A stretch of 64,000 bases of DNA from Streptomyces sp. MNU76 (GTDB taxonomy: Bacteria > Actinomycetota > Actinomycetes > Streptomycetales > Streptomycetaceae): the NCBI RefSeq assembly GCF_020982545.1, contig NZ_JAJKLK010000005.1, positions 186,001-250,000 on the forward strand, in the 5' to 3' direction. Each line of letters opens with the position of its first letter. Positions within the stretch are counted from its first letter, which is position 1. Shown here piece by piece: positions 9,938-18,244 of the stretch. A model generated the notes under the pieces. The model searched no databases. It was not told where the DNA came from and was given only the letters and a program-made list of their open reading frames with translations. The position numbers and the translations under genes were made by a program.

Positions 9938-10712
9938 GCACCCCGCAGTTGGTCGTGCACCGCGACAAGGAGCTGATGGCGCAGGCCGCGGCGGCCCGGC
10001 TGATCACCAAGGTCGTCGACGCGCAGGCCTCGCGCGGCTACGCCTCGGTCGTCCTCACGGGTGGCCGCAACGGCAACGGGCTGCTCGCCGCGCTGGCGGC
10101 GGCGCCCGCCCGGGACGCGATCGACTGGGGCCGGCTGGACCTGTGGTGGGGCGACGAGCGGTTCCTGCCCGAGGGCGACGCCGAGCGCAATGTCACCCAG
10201 GCCCGTCAGGCGCTGCTGGACTCGGTGCCGCTGGACCCCAAGCGGGTGCACGCCATGCCGGCTTCGGACGGGCCGTGGGGTGCCGATGTGGACGCGGCGG
10301 CCGCGGCGTACGCCGAGGAGCTGGCGCGGGCGGCGGGGCCGGAGAACCACGGGTCGGTGCCGACGTTCGACGTGCTGATGCTGGGGGTCGGGCCGGACAC
10401 CCATGTGGCCTCGCTCTTCCCCGAGCTGCCCGCCGTGCGGGAGACCGAGCGGACGGTGGTGGGGGTACGCGGAGCGCCGAAGCCGCCGCCGACGCGGGTC
10501 ACGCTGACGTTGCCGGCGATCCGGGCGGCGCGTGAGGTGTGGTTGCTCGCGGCCGGGGAGGACAAGGGGGGCGGCGGCGATCGCGTTGTCCGGAGCCGGG
10601 GAGATCCAGGCGCGGCGGCGGGGCGAGCGGGAGGGCACGGACGCTGTGGCTGCTGGACGCGGCGGCGGCCTCGCGCCCGCCACGCTCGCTGTATCCGCCG
10701 GCCTCGCCGTAA
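9934..10712 (+). CDS. pgl: 6-phosphogluconolactonase, frameshifted near the 3' end
   Basis: Hydrolyses 6-phosphogluconolactone to 6-phosphogluconate. The first 210 residues are a normal enzyme, with LTGGRNGNGLL near residue 48, DLWWGDERFLP near 70 and LMLGVGPDTHVASLFP near 150. From the G-run at 10566-10571 the conserved protein continues in a second frame (AAAIALSGAGEIQA). After about 10610-10623 it continues in the third frame, with RTLWLLDAAAAS and SLYPPASP, to TAA at 10710-10712, the expected family end. Read in one frame the product would instead run to 10941 with a nonsense Arg-rich tail. Both breaks lie in G/C runs, so sequencing error is likely; true decay is the alternative. Confidence 0.85.
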
Positions 10713-10804
10713 CGGGTTGGCTCTCGCCCCGCCGCCCCTGCCCGTTCCCATCCCTAGGGGCTGCGCCCCTTCGACCCCCATGCGCGGGCCGGTGGGGCTT
10801 CTCG

Positions 10805-10845
10805 CGCAGTTCCCCGCGCCCCTTTCAGGCGCGCGGGGAACTGCG
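10805..10845. terminator. Streptomyces dispersed intergenic hairpin after pgl
   Basis: Perfect 15-bp inverted repeat CGCAGTTCCCCGCGC (10805-10819) with its complement (10831-10845) around an 11-nt loop. It lies between the convergent pgl and MHS transporter genes and would end transcription from both sides. This sequence type recurs in Streptomyces intergenic regions. A smaller hairpin of the AGGGGC/GCCCCT type lies just upstream, near 10755-10769. Confidence 0.65.
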
Positions 10846-10859
10846 TGGGGCGAGGAAAC

Positions 10860-12251
10860 TCAGACGGCGAAGTCGTCCTCACGGGTTTCCGGCAGCGCCC
10901 ACACGCACACCAGACTGACCAGGCACAACCCACCCGAGTAGAACCCCAGCACCAACGGCGACGACCACTGACTGTTCAACCACGTCGCCATGAGCGGAGC
11001 GAACCCGCCCCCGAACGTGTTGGCCAGGATGAACGCCGCCGACGCCCCGGTGTAGCGCAGCCACGCCGGGAACAGCTCCGCCAGGAACGCCGCCATCGGC
11101 GAGAACATCAGGGCGAGCAGCCCGAGACCCACCGTGTACGCACCGGTGATCAAGAACGCGTTGCCCGTGCTGAGCGACCCGTACATCGGCACGGCCCACA
11201 CGACGGAGCCGGCCGCGCCCGCCAGCATCAGCGGACGGCGCCCGACCCGGTCGGCCAGCCGGGCGACGGGCAGGGTGATCGCGATCCCCGCCGCCGCCCC
11301 CACACTCGCCGCCGTGAGCATCGTGTTCTGCGGGATGCCGAGCGACTTCGGCCCGTAGGACAGGCTGTAGACGATCGTCAGGTAGTAGACGGCGGACCCG
11401 CCGATCGCCGCGCCGGTGCCGAGCAGCAGCCGCCCGGGATGGCGTGTGACGAGCGTGCCGAGCGGGAAGCGCGACACCGGTGCCGCCGGGGACCCCGACG
11501 AGCCCGCGGACGTGCCCGCCGAGGACCGTTCCCGGAAGAGTGGTGACTCCGACACCGTCGACCGCACCCACAGCCCGACCACCACGAGCACCGCGCTGAG
11601 CAGGAACGGCACCCGCCAGGCCCAGTCGGCGAAGCCGTCGCGGCCCACGATGTTCAGGGTCGGGAGGATGACGGCGCTGGAGAGCAGGAACCCGAGGGAG
11701 GGGCCGACGTTCGGGACGGCGGCGTACAGGGCCCGTCGGCCGGGCGGGGCGTGCTCGGCGGCCAGCAGGACCGCGCCGCCCCACTCGCCGCCCATGCTGA
11801 CGCCCTGCAGCAGACGGAGGGTCACCAGGAGGACGGGGGCGAGGAGTCCGGCGGTCTCGTAGGTCGGGAGCAGGCCGACGCCGACCGTCGCGAGGCCCAT
11901 GAGCAGGAGGGAGGCGACCAGGGCGCGCCGTCTGCCCAGTCGGTCGCCGATCGTGCCGAAGAGCACGACGCCGAGGGGGCGGGACAGGAAGGCCGCGGCG
12001 AAGGTGAGGAACGCGGCGAGGGTGGAGACGGTCGGGTTGCCGGAGGGGAAGAACGCGGGGCCGAGGACGAGCGCGGAGGCCGTGCCGTAGACGGCGAAGT
12101 CGTAGTACTCGATGGTCGTGCCGATGAGACTCGCGGCGGCGACCCGGGACGGCTTGCTCGACGCGGCCGACGGGGAGGCGGGTAAGGCGGCGGGGCTGGG
12201 GCCGCGGCCTCGGCGACGGCCCTGGACGGGGATTCGGGCATGGGGGCTCAC
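10860..12251 (-). CDS. MHS-family major facilitator transporter (metabolite:H+ symporter type)
   Basis: Membrane transporter of about 463 residues with twelve hydrophobic segments. It has the metabolite:H+ symporter hallmark IEYYDFAVYG in the first helix, GDRLGRRRAL in the loop between helices 2 and 3, and LQGVSMGGEWGGA in helix 4, as in shikimate, proline/betaine and alpha-ketoglutarate carriers. The open frame could begin at 12305, but GTG 12251 is preferred because the extra N-terminus is basic and lacks a ribosome site. It is divergent from the biosynthetic operon and shares its 441-bp upstream region. It could import a precursor such as shikimate or an aryl acid, or be unrelated. Confidence 0.8.
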   Translation of the reverse strand: MSPHARIPVQGRRRGRGPSPAALPASPSAASSKPSRVAAASLIGTTIEYYDFAVYGTASALVLGPAFFPSGNPTVSTLAAFLTFAAAFLSRPLGVVLFGTIGDRLGRRRALVASLLLMGLATVGVGLLPTYETAGLLAPVLLVTLRLLQGVSMGGEWGGAVLLAAEHAPPGRRALYAAVPNVGPSLGFLLSSAVILPTLNIVGRDGFADWAWRVPFLLSAVLVVVGLWVRSTVSESPLFRERSSAGTSAGSSGSPAAPVSRFPLGTLVTRHPGRLLLGTGAAIGGSAVYYLTIVYSLSYGPKSLGIPQNTMLTAASVGAAAGIAITLPVARLADRVGRRPLMLAGAAGSVVWAVPMYGSLSTGNAFLITGAYTVGLGLLALMFSPMAAFLAELFPAWLRYTGASAAFILANTFGGGFAPLMATWLNSQWSSPLVLGFYSGGLCLVSLVCVWALPETREDDFAV

Positions 12252-12692
12252 TTCCGGTACGCCCGGAGACGAATGGTCCGGGCCCAGAGGGGGACGGCCA
12301 CGCATGAAACACGAACCGGAGTGTGGCTGTCACCCTAGGCCGGGAAATTCGAATCCCACAAGGAACCCCGAGAAAGAACGCCCGCCCACTTCGTCGAATT
12401 CTTTCGAAGGCGGAATACGCGTCGATTACACGGGACAACACCCATATCAAACATGTGATCCCGCTATGTGTGCGGACAGGTCGTCAAAATACGGCACGAA
12501 AGCCACCCTTGGAGCCCGTCAACCCCGGGAATCCTGTCGAGTCGCTGTCAATATTCATGCGTCCTTCCGCATAAAAATTTGCCGCCGGTCACGCCTTGCC
12601 AACCGCCGATCACCCACGAAATGCTGGCGCCCGGCAGAACTTGAAAGTTCTACGACCATCGTTTTTCGGACATGGAGCGGAAGGCTTTTCCC
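12252..12692. promoter_or_regulatory. Divergent control region of the biosynthetic operon
   Basis: A 441-bp gene-free stretch, clearly richer in A and T than the rest of the window. A possible plus promoter is TGTCAA (12546-12551) with an 18-bp gap to CATAAA (12570-12575). The palindrome at 12636-12651 lies further down. The ribosome site GGAGCGGAAGG (12674-12684) precedes the ATG at 12693. No regulator gene is found in the cluster, so control must come from elsewhere or act through bldA. Confidence 0.4.
12636..12651. promoter_or_regulatory. Perfect inverted repeat upstream of the operon, operator candidate
   Basis: AGAACTT and its exact complement AAGTTCT are separated by GA, a 16-bp dyad centred about 49 bp before the start codon of the first biosynthetic gene. 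Its position between the likely promoter and the ribosome site suits a repressor operator, or an activator site for a nearer promoter. No binding protein can be named. Confidence 0.4.
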
Positions 12693-13544
12693 ATGCTGAA
12701 AAGTGGCAAGCCATTACGTTGGAGAAGGCTTTCCCTGGCCGGTGACGACCGGCATTTGCTGATACCGCTCGACCACAGCGTCTCGGACGGTCCGGTCGCT
12801 CCTCCGGGTCAGTGGGAAGAGCTGTTGAAGGCTCTGGTGGCCGGCGGCGCCGACGGGATCGTCGTCCACAAGGGGCGGGCCCGCACCCTCGACCCCGCCC
12901 TCCTCAGGAACTGCGCGCTGGTGGTGCATCTGAGCGCCAGCACGACCTGCTCCGCCGACGTCGACGCCAAGGTGCTGGTCGGCGACGTGGAGGAGGCGGT
13001 GGCCCTCGGCGCCGACGCGGTCAGCGTCCATGTGAACATCGGCTCGGACACCGAGGGGCGTCAGCTCGCCGACCTGGGCGCGGTGGCCCGATCCTGCGAC
13101 ACCTGGGGCATGCCGCTGATCGCGATGGTCTACCCCCGGGGCCCCCGGATCGAGAATCCGCACGATCCCGCGCTCCTCGCGCACATCGTGAACGTCGCCG
13201 CCGACCTGGGCGCCGACATGGTGAAGACCTCGGTGGCCCTGCCGCTCGACCGGATGGCCGAGGTGGTGGCCCACAGCCCCATCCCCGTCCTCGCCGCCGG
13301 CGGCCCGCCCGACGGCTCCGACCTCATCGAGTACGGCACCGCCGTGATGGCCGCCGGCTGTCGCGGTCTGGCCGTCGGCCGCCGCGTCTTCTCCTCCGCC
13401 TCCCCCGCCTCCCTGGTCTCCCGGCTCGCCGCCGTGGTGCACGGGGAGGGGCACGGCGATGCGGACCCCCTGGATGGCATAAACATGGCACATACAGGCA
13501 CGACCCATTCCCCCTACTCGACGATCGTGGCAGGTGTCGCATGA
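12693..13544 (+). CDS. DhnA-type aldolase, GriI-like (3,4-AHBA pathway step 1)
   Basis: A 283-residue class I aldolase of the DhnA/FbaB family, like GriI of grixazone biosynthesis. GriI condenses aspartate semialdehyde with dihydroxyacetone phosphate to a C7 amino sugar phosphate, the precursor of 3-amino-4-hydroxybenzoate. It shows LLIPLDHSVSDGP near residue 20 (family start), a DMVKTSVALP strand with the candidate Schiff-base lysine near 178, and the AAGGPPDGSDL phosphate-binding region near 205. ATG 12693 is chosen over ATG 12672 because GGAGCGGAAGG sits 8 nt upstream of it. Codon 8 is TTA (12714-12716) and the first codons are unusually AT-rich. It overlaps the next gene by 4 bp. The archaeal ADH synthase role for shikimate is the other option. 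Confidence 0.85.
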   Translation: MLKSGKPLRWRRLSLAGDDRHLLIPLDHSVSDGPVAPPGQWEELLKALVAGGADGIVVHKGRARTLDPALLRNCALVVHLSASTTCSADVDAKVLVGDVEEAVALGADAVSVHVNIGSDTEGRQLADLGAVARSCDTWGMPLIAMVYPRGPRIENPHDPALLAHIVNVAADLGADMVKTSVALPLDRMAEVVAHSPIPVLAAGGPPDGSDLIEYGTAVMAAGCRGLAVGRRVFSSASPASLVSRLAAVVHGEGHGDADPLDGINMAHTGTTHSPYSTIVAGVA

Positions 13545-14740
13545 GGTTCGCGTGGATCGATCTCCGTGAAGTCCCCCGTCCGCAGCTCCAGGCGGTGGTG
13601 GACGCGGCCGTCCACGCCCGGATGGCGGGGGTGGTCTCCGCCGACGCCGAGCTGCTGGGGACACTGCCGCCGACGGTGACCCGGGTGCTGGCGGGCGGAG
13701 CCCCGGCCGCCGTGCCCGCGGGGAAGCCCGCCGACAAGGGCGGCAAGGGTGACAGGGAGGCGAAGGCCGCGGCCGACGCCAAGCCCGCGGACAAGCCCTC
13801 CACCGGCGCCGGAGTCGACCTTCTGCTGCGGAAGTTCACCGCCCAGGACGAGCTGGACGCCCTCGCGGCGGAGAACCGGGCCGCGAGCGGCACCCCGGTC
13901 GCCGGCTTCGTCGACGTACGGGACGACCGCACCCTCCAGCTGTCGTGCGTGGGTGCGATGGCACTGCCGTACACGGTGATCCACTTCGCCGATCCGACGA
14001 AGATCCCGTTGGAGATCGTGCTCGCGGCGGCCGAGTCGGCCGAGGGGAAGCTGGTGACCGTCGTCGGGGACCTGGAGGAGGCGGCCATCGTCTTCGACGT
14101 CCTCGAACGCGGTTCGGACGGCATCCTGTTCACCCCCCGCAGCGCGGACGACGTGTTCGCGCTGGCCCGGCTGCTGGAGGCGACCACCCCGCAGCTGGAG
14201 CTGTCCACGCTCACCGTCGAGAGCATCCGGCACGTCGGGCTCGGCGACCGGGTCTGCGTGGACACCTGCTCGCACTTCGAGGAGGACGAGGGCATCCTCG
14301 TCGGCTCGTACTCCTCCGGGTTCGTGCTCTGCTGCAGCGAGACCCACCCGCTGCCGTACATGCCGACCCGGCCCTTCCGGGTCAACGCCGGTGCCCTGCA
14401 CTCGTACACGCTGGGCCCCGACAACCGCACCAACTACCTCAGCGAGGTCGGTTCCGGCAGCGCCCTGCTGGCGGTCGGCGCCGACGGCCGCACCCGGCGC
14501 GTGGTGGTCGGGCGGGCCAAGCTGGAGTCCCGCCCGCTGCTGGAGATCCGCACCCACGCGGAGGACGGGCGACTGGTGAGCCTGACCGTGCAGGACGACT
14601 GGCATGTGCGGGTGCTCGGGCCGGGCGGCAAGGTCCTCAACGTCACCGAGCTGCGGACCGGCGACGAGCTGCTCGGATATCTGGCCCAGGACAAGCGCCA
14701 TGTGGGCCTGCCCATCGGCGAGTTCTGCAAGGAGGTCTGA
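13541..14740 (+). CDS. 3-dehydroquinate synthase II family protein, GriH-like
   Basis: A 399-residue member of the archaeal-type dehydroquinate synthase II family. GriH, its characterised relative, turns the GriI product into 3-amino-4-hydroxybenzoic acid. Visible family features are MRFAWIDLRE at the N-terminus, GSDGILFTPRS near 192, VDTCSHFEEDEGILVGSYSSG near 240-262, and the LPYMPTRPFRVNAGA segment near 275. A Lys/Ala/Asp-rich linker (residues about 55-85) is inserted after the first strand. With the upstream aldolase it forms a two-enzyme route to an ortho-aminophenol acid, the aryl amine that the later nitrous acid enzymes could diazotise. Confidence 0.87.
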   Translation: MRFAWIDLREVPRPQLQAVVDAAVHARMAGVVSADAELLGTLPPTVTRVLAGGAPAAVPAGKPADKGGKGDREAKAAADAKPADKPSTGAGVDLLLRKFTAQDELDALAAENRAASGTPVAGFVDVRDDRTLQLSCVGAMALPYTVIHFADPTKIPLEIVLAAAESAEGKLVTVVGDLEEAAIVFDVLERGSDGILFTPRSADDVFALARLLEATTPQLELSTLTVESIRHVGLGDRVCVDTCSHFEEDEGILVGSYSSGFVLCCSETHPLPYMPTRPFRVNAGALHSYTLGPDNRTNYLSEVGSGSALLAVGADGRTRRVVVGRAKLESRPLLEIRTHAEDGRLVSLTVQDDWHVRVLGPGGKVLNVTELRTGDELLGYLAQDKRHVGLPIGEFCKEV

Positions 14741-14746
14741 GGTCCC

Positions 14747-16165
14747 ATGGGCGAGCTCGTGGCGGCCGCGGCCGGAGAGGACGGGATGGGTGCCCTGGTC
14801 CAGCGGCTGTTCGACGCGCGGGACGACGGTCTGCCCTATCTGACGCACCAGCGGGAGACCGTCACCCGCGGGGAGTTACGGGAGCGGGTGGCCAAGCAGG
14901 CCGCCGTGTTCGCCGGTTACGACATCGGCCCCGGCAGCACGGTGGGGCTGCGGACCCCGCCCAGTTTCACCCAGGTCGAGGTCCTGCTGGCGCTGTGGCG
15001 GCTGGGCGCGCAGGTGATGCTGTTCGACTTCCGGCTGAAGCCCGCCGAGGTCGACGCGCTGTGCGCCGTCTGCCGGCCGCAGTTCATGGTCCGGGCCGGC
15101 GCCAACGTCCGGGCGGCGTTCGGCTTCCGGTCCGAGTACGAGGTCGCCACCGAGTGCCGCAGGGCGGGGCGGGCGGCCGACGGCGGGCACCGGCTGGTCC
15201 AGTTCAGCTCGGGATCGACCGGGCGGCCGAAGGTGATCGGCCGGACCGCCGGGTCGATCGCCGCCGAGCTGGAGTCGTTCGCGGCGGTTCCCGGGATGCC
15301 GGTCGAGGGCGACCGGCTGCTGCTGCTCAGCTCCACCGCGCACAGCTTCGGGCTGGTCGGCGGGCTGCTGCACGCGCTGGCGGCCGGGGTCTGCGTCGTC
15401 TTCGCGCCCCGGGTCTCGGCCCGCGACATCCTGCGGACCTCCCTCGACCACGAGATCAGCGCCCTGTTCGGGGTGCCGATGCACTACGAACTGCTCGCGT
15501 CCGCCCTCGATCCGCCCGCGCTGCCCGCGCTGCGGACCGCCGTCTCCGGCGGCGAGCTGATGCCTCCGGAGGTCGCCGCGCGGTTCGCCGAACGGTACGG
15601 CGTCATGGTCGGTGAGGCCTACGGCACCACCGAGACCGGCATCGTCGCCATCGACGTCGGCGGCACGCTGCGCCCCTCCGTGGGCCGCCCCGCGCCGGGG
15701 GTGGTGGTCCGCGCGCACAAGGGCGAACTGGACGTCGCGCTCGGCGAGTCGCCCTACCTCTTCGACTCCGGCGGCACCCAGTACACCGACGGCTGGCTGC
15801 ACACCCGTGACCGGGCGGCGGTCGGCGCCGACGGGACGGTCACCGTGGGCGGCCGCGCCGACTCCCTCGTCGTCATCGGCGGCCTCAAGGTCGACCTCAC
15901 CGAGGTCGAGCACGTGCTGCGCGCGCACCCGGCCGTCGAGCAGGCGGTCCTGGTCCACGAGGACGTCACCGAGGCGTACGTGGCCCTCGCCGCCGGGGGC
16001 GGGAGTCCGTCGGCGGAGGAGCTGCTGCGCTGGTGCCGGGAGCGGCTGGCCGACTACAAGCTGCCCCGGGTGATCCGGATGCTGGAGGACCTGCCCCGCA
16101 CGTCGAACGGGAAGCTGGTCCGCCGGGCTGCGACGCTCCAGGCGGCGGCGAGCGGCGGCGCGTGA
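14747..16165 (+). CDS. AMP-dependent aryl/acyl ligase (ANL superfamily)
   Basis: A 472-residue adenylate-forming enzyme. It has the P-loop FSSGSTGRPK near residue 155, GEAYGTTET near 290, the YTDGWLHTRD hinge-side aspartate near 347 and the C-terminal catalytic lysine in RTSNGKLVRR near 455. It is the best candidate to activate the amino-hydroxybenzoate starter and load it on a carrier protein, since two carrier genes follow directly. It could also form a CoA ester. Codon 44 is TTA (14876-14878), in frame. It begins 6 bp after the GriH-like gene. Confidence 0.83.
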   Translation: MGELVAAAAGEDGMGALVQRLFDARDDGLPYLTHQRETVTRGELRERVAKQAAVFAGYDIGPGSTVGLRTPPSFTQVEVLLALWRLGAQVMLFDFRLKPAEVDALCAVCRPQFMVRAGANVRAAFGFRSEYEVATECRRAGRAADGGHRLVQFSSGSTGRPKVIGRTAGSIAAELESFAAVPGMPVEGDRLLLLSSTAHSFGLVGGLLHALAAGVCVVFAPRVSARDILRTSLDHEISALFGVPMHYELLASALDPPALPALRTAVSGGELMPPEVAARFAERYGVMVGEAYGTTETGIVAIDVGGTLRPSVGRPAPGVVVRAHKGELDVALGESPYLFDSGGTQYTDGWLHTRDRAAVGADGTVTVGGRADSLVVIGGLKVDLTEVEHVLRAHPAVEQAVLVHEDVTEAYVALAAGGGSPSAEELLRWCRERLADYKLPRVIRMLEDLPRTSNGKLVRRAATLQAAASGGA

Positions 16166-16249
16166 CGGCTCGGCAGACAGCCCCGGGCGAACGGCCCCGA
16201 TGAGTTTTCGCACGACCTTCTCACGACATTCCCCCTGGAGATGGCGATC

Positions 16250-16525
16250 ATGAGCACGTCCACCCTGGACAACGAGATCCGCGAGTTCGTCCTGACCACG
16301 GTCATCGACGAGATGAACATCCTGCTGAGCCGGGACGGCATCACCGACGAGAGCCCGGTGACCGTCGGCGGTCTGGAGCTGGACTCCCTGAGTCTCATCG
16401 AGCTGACGTTGCGGCTGGAATCGCGGTTCGGCGTGGAGATCCCGGACACCGACATCGAGCCGCTGGCCTCGCTGACCCTCGGCGGGCTCGTCGCCGAGGT
16501 CGTCGGGCGCGGGGCGAAGGCATGA
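16250..16525 (+). CDS. Acyl carrier protein 1
   Basis: A 91-residue carrier protein. The phosphopantetheine attachment serine lies in LELDSLSLIEL near residue 44, followed by a typical acidic helix. ATG 16250 is chosen over ATG 16241 because the GGAG at 16237-16240 is 9 nt upstream of it, while the earlier ATG would abut the ribosome site. It overlaps the second carrier gene by 4 bp. It would carry either the aryl starter or the growing chain for the ketosynthase pair. Confidence 0.87.
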   Translation: MSTSTLDNEIREFVLTTVIDEMNILLSRDGITDESPVTVGGLELDSLSLIELTLRLESRFGVEIPDTDIEPLASLTLGGLVAEVVGRGAKA

Positions 16526-16887
16526 ACGCGGAGACCTCGACGTCGTCCGTCACGGAAGCGGCCGCGCGGGGCGCGTCCCCGTCGGCCGCCGTCGCCCCGG
16601 CCGTCCTCACCACCGGTCTCGTCCGGGAGCTGCTGTCCGACCGCAAGATCTTCCCCGGCGTCCCGGACGATCTCGACGAGGACGCCGAACTGGTCCTGGA
16701 CTCGCTGGGGTTGGTGTGGCTGCTGCATGTGGTGGAGGAGCGGTACGGCCTGGTCGTGGAGCCCGGCGACGAGGACATCGCCGACCTGACCTCGCTCCGG
16801 CGGCTCACGGAGTTCCTGGGCGCGGCGGGGAATCCGGGAGCGGGAACGCCGGAGGCGGCGGACGGGGGTGAGCGCGTTGGCCGGTGA
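16522..16887 (+). CDS. Acyl carrier protein 2
   Basis: A 121-residue protein with an unstructured Ala/Ser/Thr N-terminus of about 30 residues. A four-helix carrier domain follows, with the attachment serine in VLDSLGLVWLL near residue 57. The tail is Gly/Ala/Glu rich. It differs enough from the first carrier to suggest separate roles, for example starter loading versus extension. It overlaps its neighbours by 4 and 20 bp, so all three should be co-translated. Confidence 0.82.
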   Translation: MNAETSTSSVTEAAARGASPSAAVAPAVLTTGLVRELLSDRKIFPGVPDDLDEDAELVLDSLGLVWLLHVVEERYGLVVEPGDEDIADLTSLRRLTEFLGAAGNPGAGTPEAADGGERVGR

Positions 16888-18244
16888 GGTGACGGTGACC
16901 GGGTTCGGCGTGCGCACCGCCTTCGGCGCGGGGCCGGACGCCTTGCGGCGCGGTGTCTTCGCGGGTGTCCCCTCCTTCGCCCCCACCACCCGGTTCGACA
17001 CCGGCCCCTATCGCACCTCGATGGCCGGCGCCGCCCCCGACGGTCCCGACGGGACGGAGCACTGGGCGCTGCGTCCCGCCCTCGCCCGATGCGGCGCGGA
17101 GGCCCTCGACATGGCGGGCCTCCCGAGGGGCACCGAGGCGGCGGTCCTCCTGGGCATCGCGGGCGACTGCACGAGCATCACGCGGTACTGGCGGGAGACG
17201 GCGGCAGCGGGGGCTACGGCAGCGGGGGCCGACGAGAACGACGGCACCGAGTCGGACCGAGACGCGATCCGGTCCCCCGGGTTCACCGGTACGGGCCGGG
17301 ACTCGACCCGAGCCCCCGGGTTCACCGGCACCGACGCGGGGCACGTCCACCCCGGAACGGGAACCGGAGCCGTCGGGGCGGCGGGGCTCGCCGTGGCGTC
17401 GGCCGATGCGGCGGCGGCCCGGCTCGCGGACGCCGTCCCCGCGCATCTCGCCCAGTCCCTTGCCCGAGGCCTCGGGCTGACCGGGCCCCGGCTCACTTTC
17501 ACCAACGCCTGTGTGGCCTCCGCCGCCGCGATCATCCACGCCTGCCGGCTGATCGCCGGCGGGCGCATAGACGTGGCGGTGTGCGCCGGCGGCTATCTGG
17601 TGGAGGAGGAGACGTTCGGGAAGTTCGACTCGGGGCGGGCGCTGTCGCGGGACGGTACGGTGCGGCCGTTCAGCGCCGACCGCACGGGACTGCTGCTCGG
17701 CGACGGGGTCGCGGCGGTCGTGCTGGAGTCCGCCGAGCACACGCGGCGGCGCGGGGCACGGCCGCTCGCGAGCGTGGTCGGCTGGGGTGCGGCGACCGAC
17801 GCCCACCACATCGCCCAGCCGCACCCGGACGGCGTCGGCCTGGCCCTCGCGACCCGCCAGGCCCTGCGGCTGGCCGGGGACCCCGACGGGGCGAGCCTCG
17901 GCTATGTCAACGCCCACGGCACCGGCACCAAGTACAACGACGGCGCCGAGACCCGGGGGCTGCGCGCCGCCCTCGGGAAGCGGGCCGAGTCGATCCCGGT
18001 CAGCTCCACCAAGAGCACCACGGGCCATCTCCTGGAGGCCGCCGGAGTCGTGGAGTTCGTGATCACGATGCTGGCCCTGACGGAGGGCGTGCTGCCGCCG
18101 ACCGCCAACTTCACGCGGGCGGACCCGGAGTGCGACCTGGACTACGTCCCGAACAGCCCCCGCCGGGCGGACCTCCGCCGCGCCCTCACCATCAACGCCG
18201 CCTTCGGGGGCGCCAACACCGCACTCGTCCTGGAGCGACCGTGA
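16868..18244 (+). CDS. Beta-ketoacyl synthase (KS-alpha, FabF-like)
   Basis: A 458-residue condensing enzyme with an intact catalytic triad: Cys215 in FTNACVASA, His350 in NAHGTGT and His387 in KSTTGHLLEAAG. It would extend the carrier-bound aryl starter with malonyl units. The start is GTG 16868, inside the end of the carrier gene. Residues about 112-170 form a Gly/Thr/Asp-rich insertion with the hexapeptide PGFTGT repeated at a 13-residue interval, not usual for FabF. No malonyl transferase is present; type II systems normally borrow it from fatty acid synthesis. The next gene encodes the partner subunit. Confidence 0.88.
   Translation: MSALAGEVTVTGFGVRTAFGAGPDALRRGVFAGVPSFAPTTRFDTGPYRTSMAGAAPDGPDGTEHWALRPALARCGAEALDMAGLPRGTEAAVLLGIAGDCTSITRYWRETAAAGATAAGADENDGTESDRDAIRSPGFTGTGRDSTRAPGFTGTDAGHVHPGTGTGAVGAAGLAVASADAAAARLADAVPAHLAQSLARGLGLTGPRLTFTNACVASAAAIIHACRLIAGGRIDVAVCAGGYLVEEETFGKFDSGRALSRDGTVRPFSADRTGLLLGDGVAAVVLESAEHTRRRGARPLASVVGWGAATDAHHIAQPHPDGVGLALATRQALRLAGDPDGASLGYVNAHGTGTKYNDGAETRGLRAALGKRAESIPVSSTKSTTGHLLEAAGVVEFVITMLALTEGVLPPTANFTRADPECDLDYVPNSPRRADLRRALTINAAFGGANTALVLERP

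Noticed and set aside
10713..10941. Pgl called to the stop codon at 10941
   Set aside because: The last 120 residues are Arg/Pro-rich nonsense; the conserved C-terminus is found in other frames ending at 10712.
12672..12692. ATG 12672 as start of the aldolase
   Set aside because: The ribosome site GGAGCGGAAGG begins inside this codon's reading, so it fits ATG 12693.
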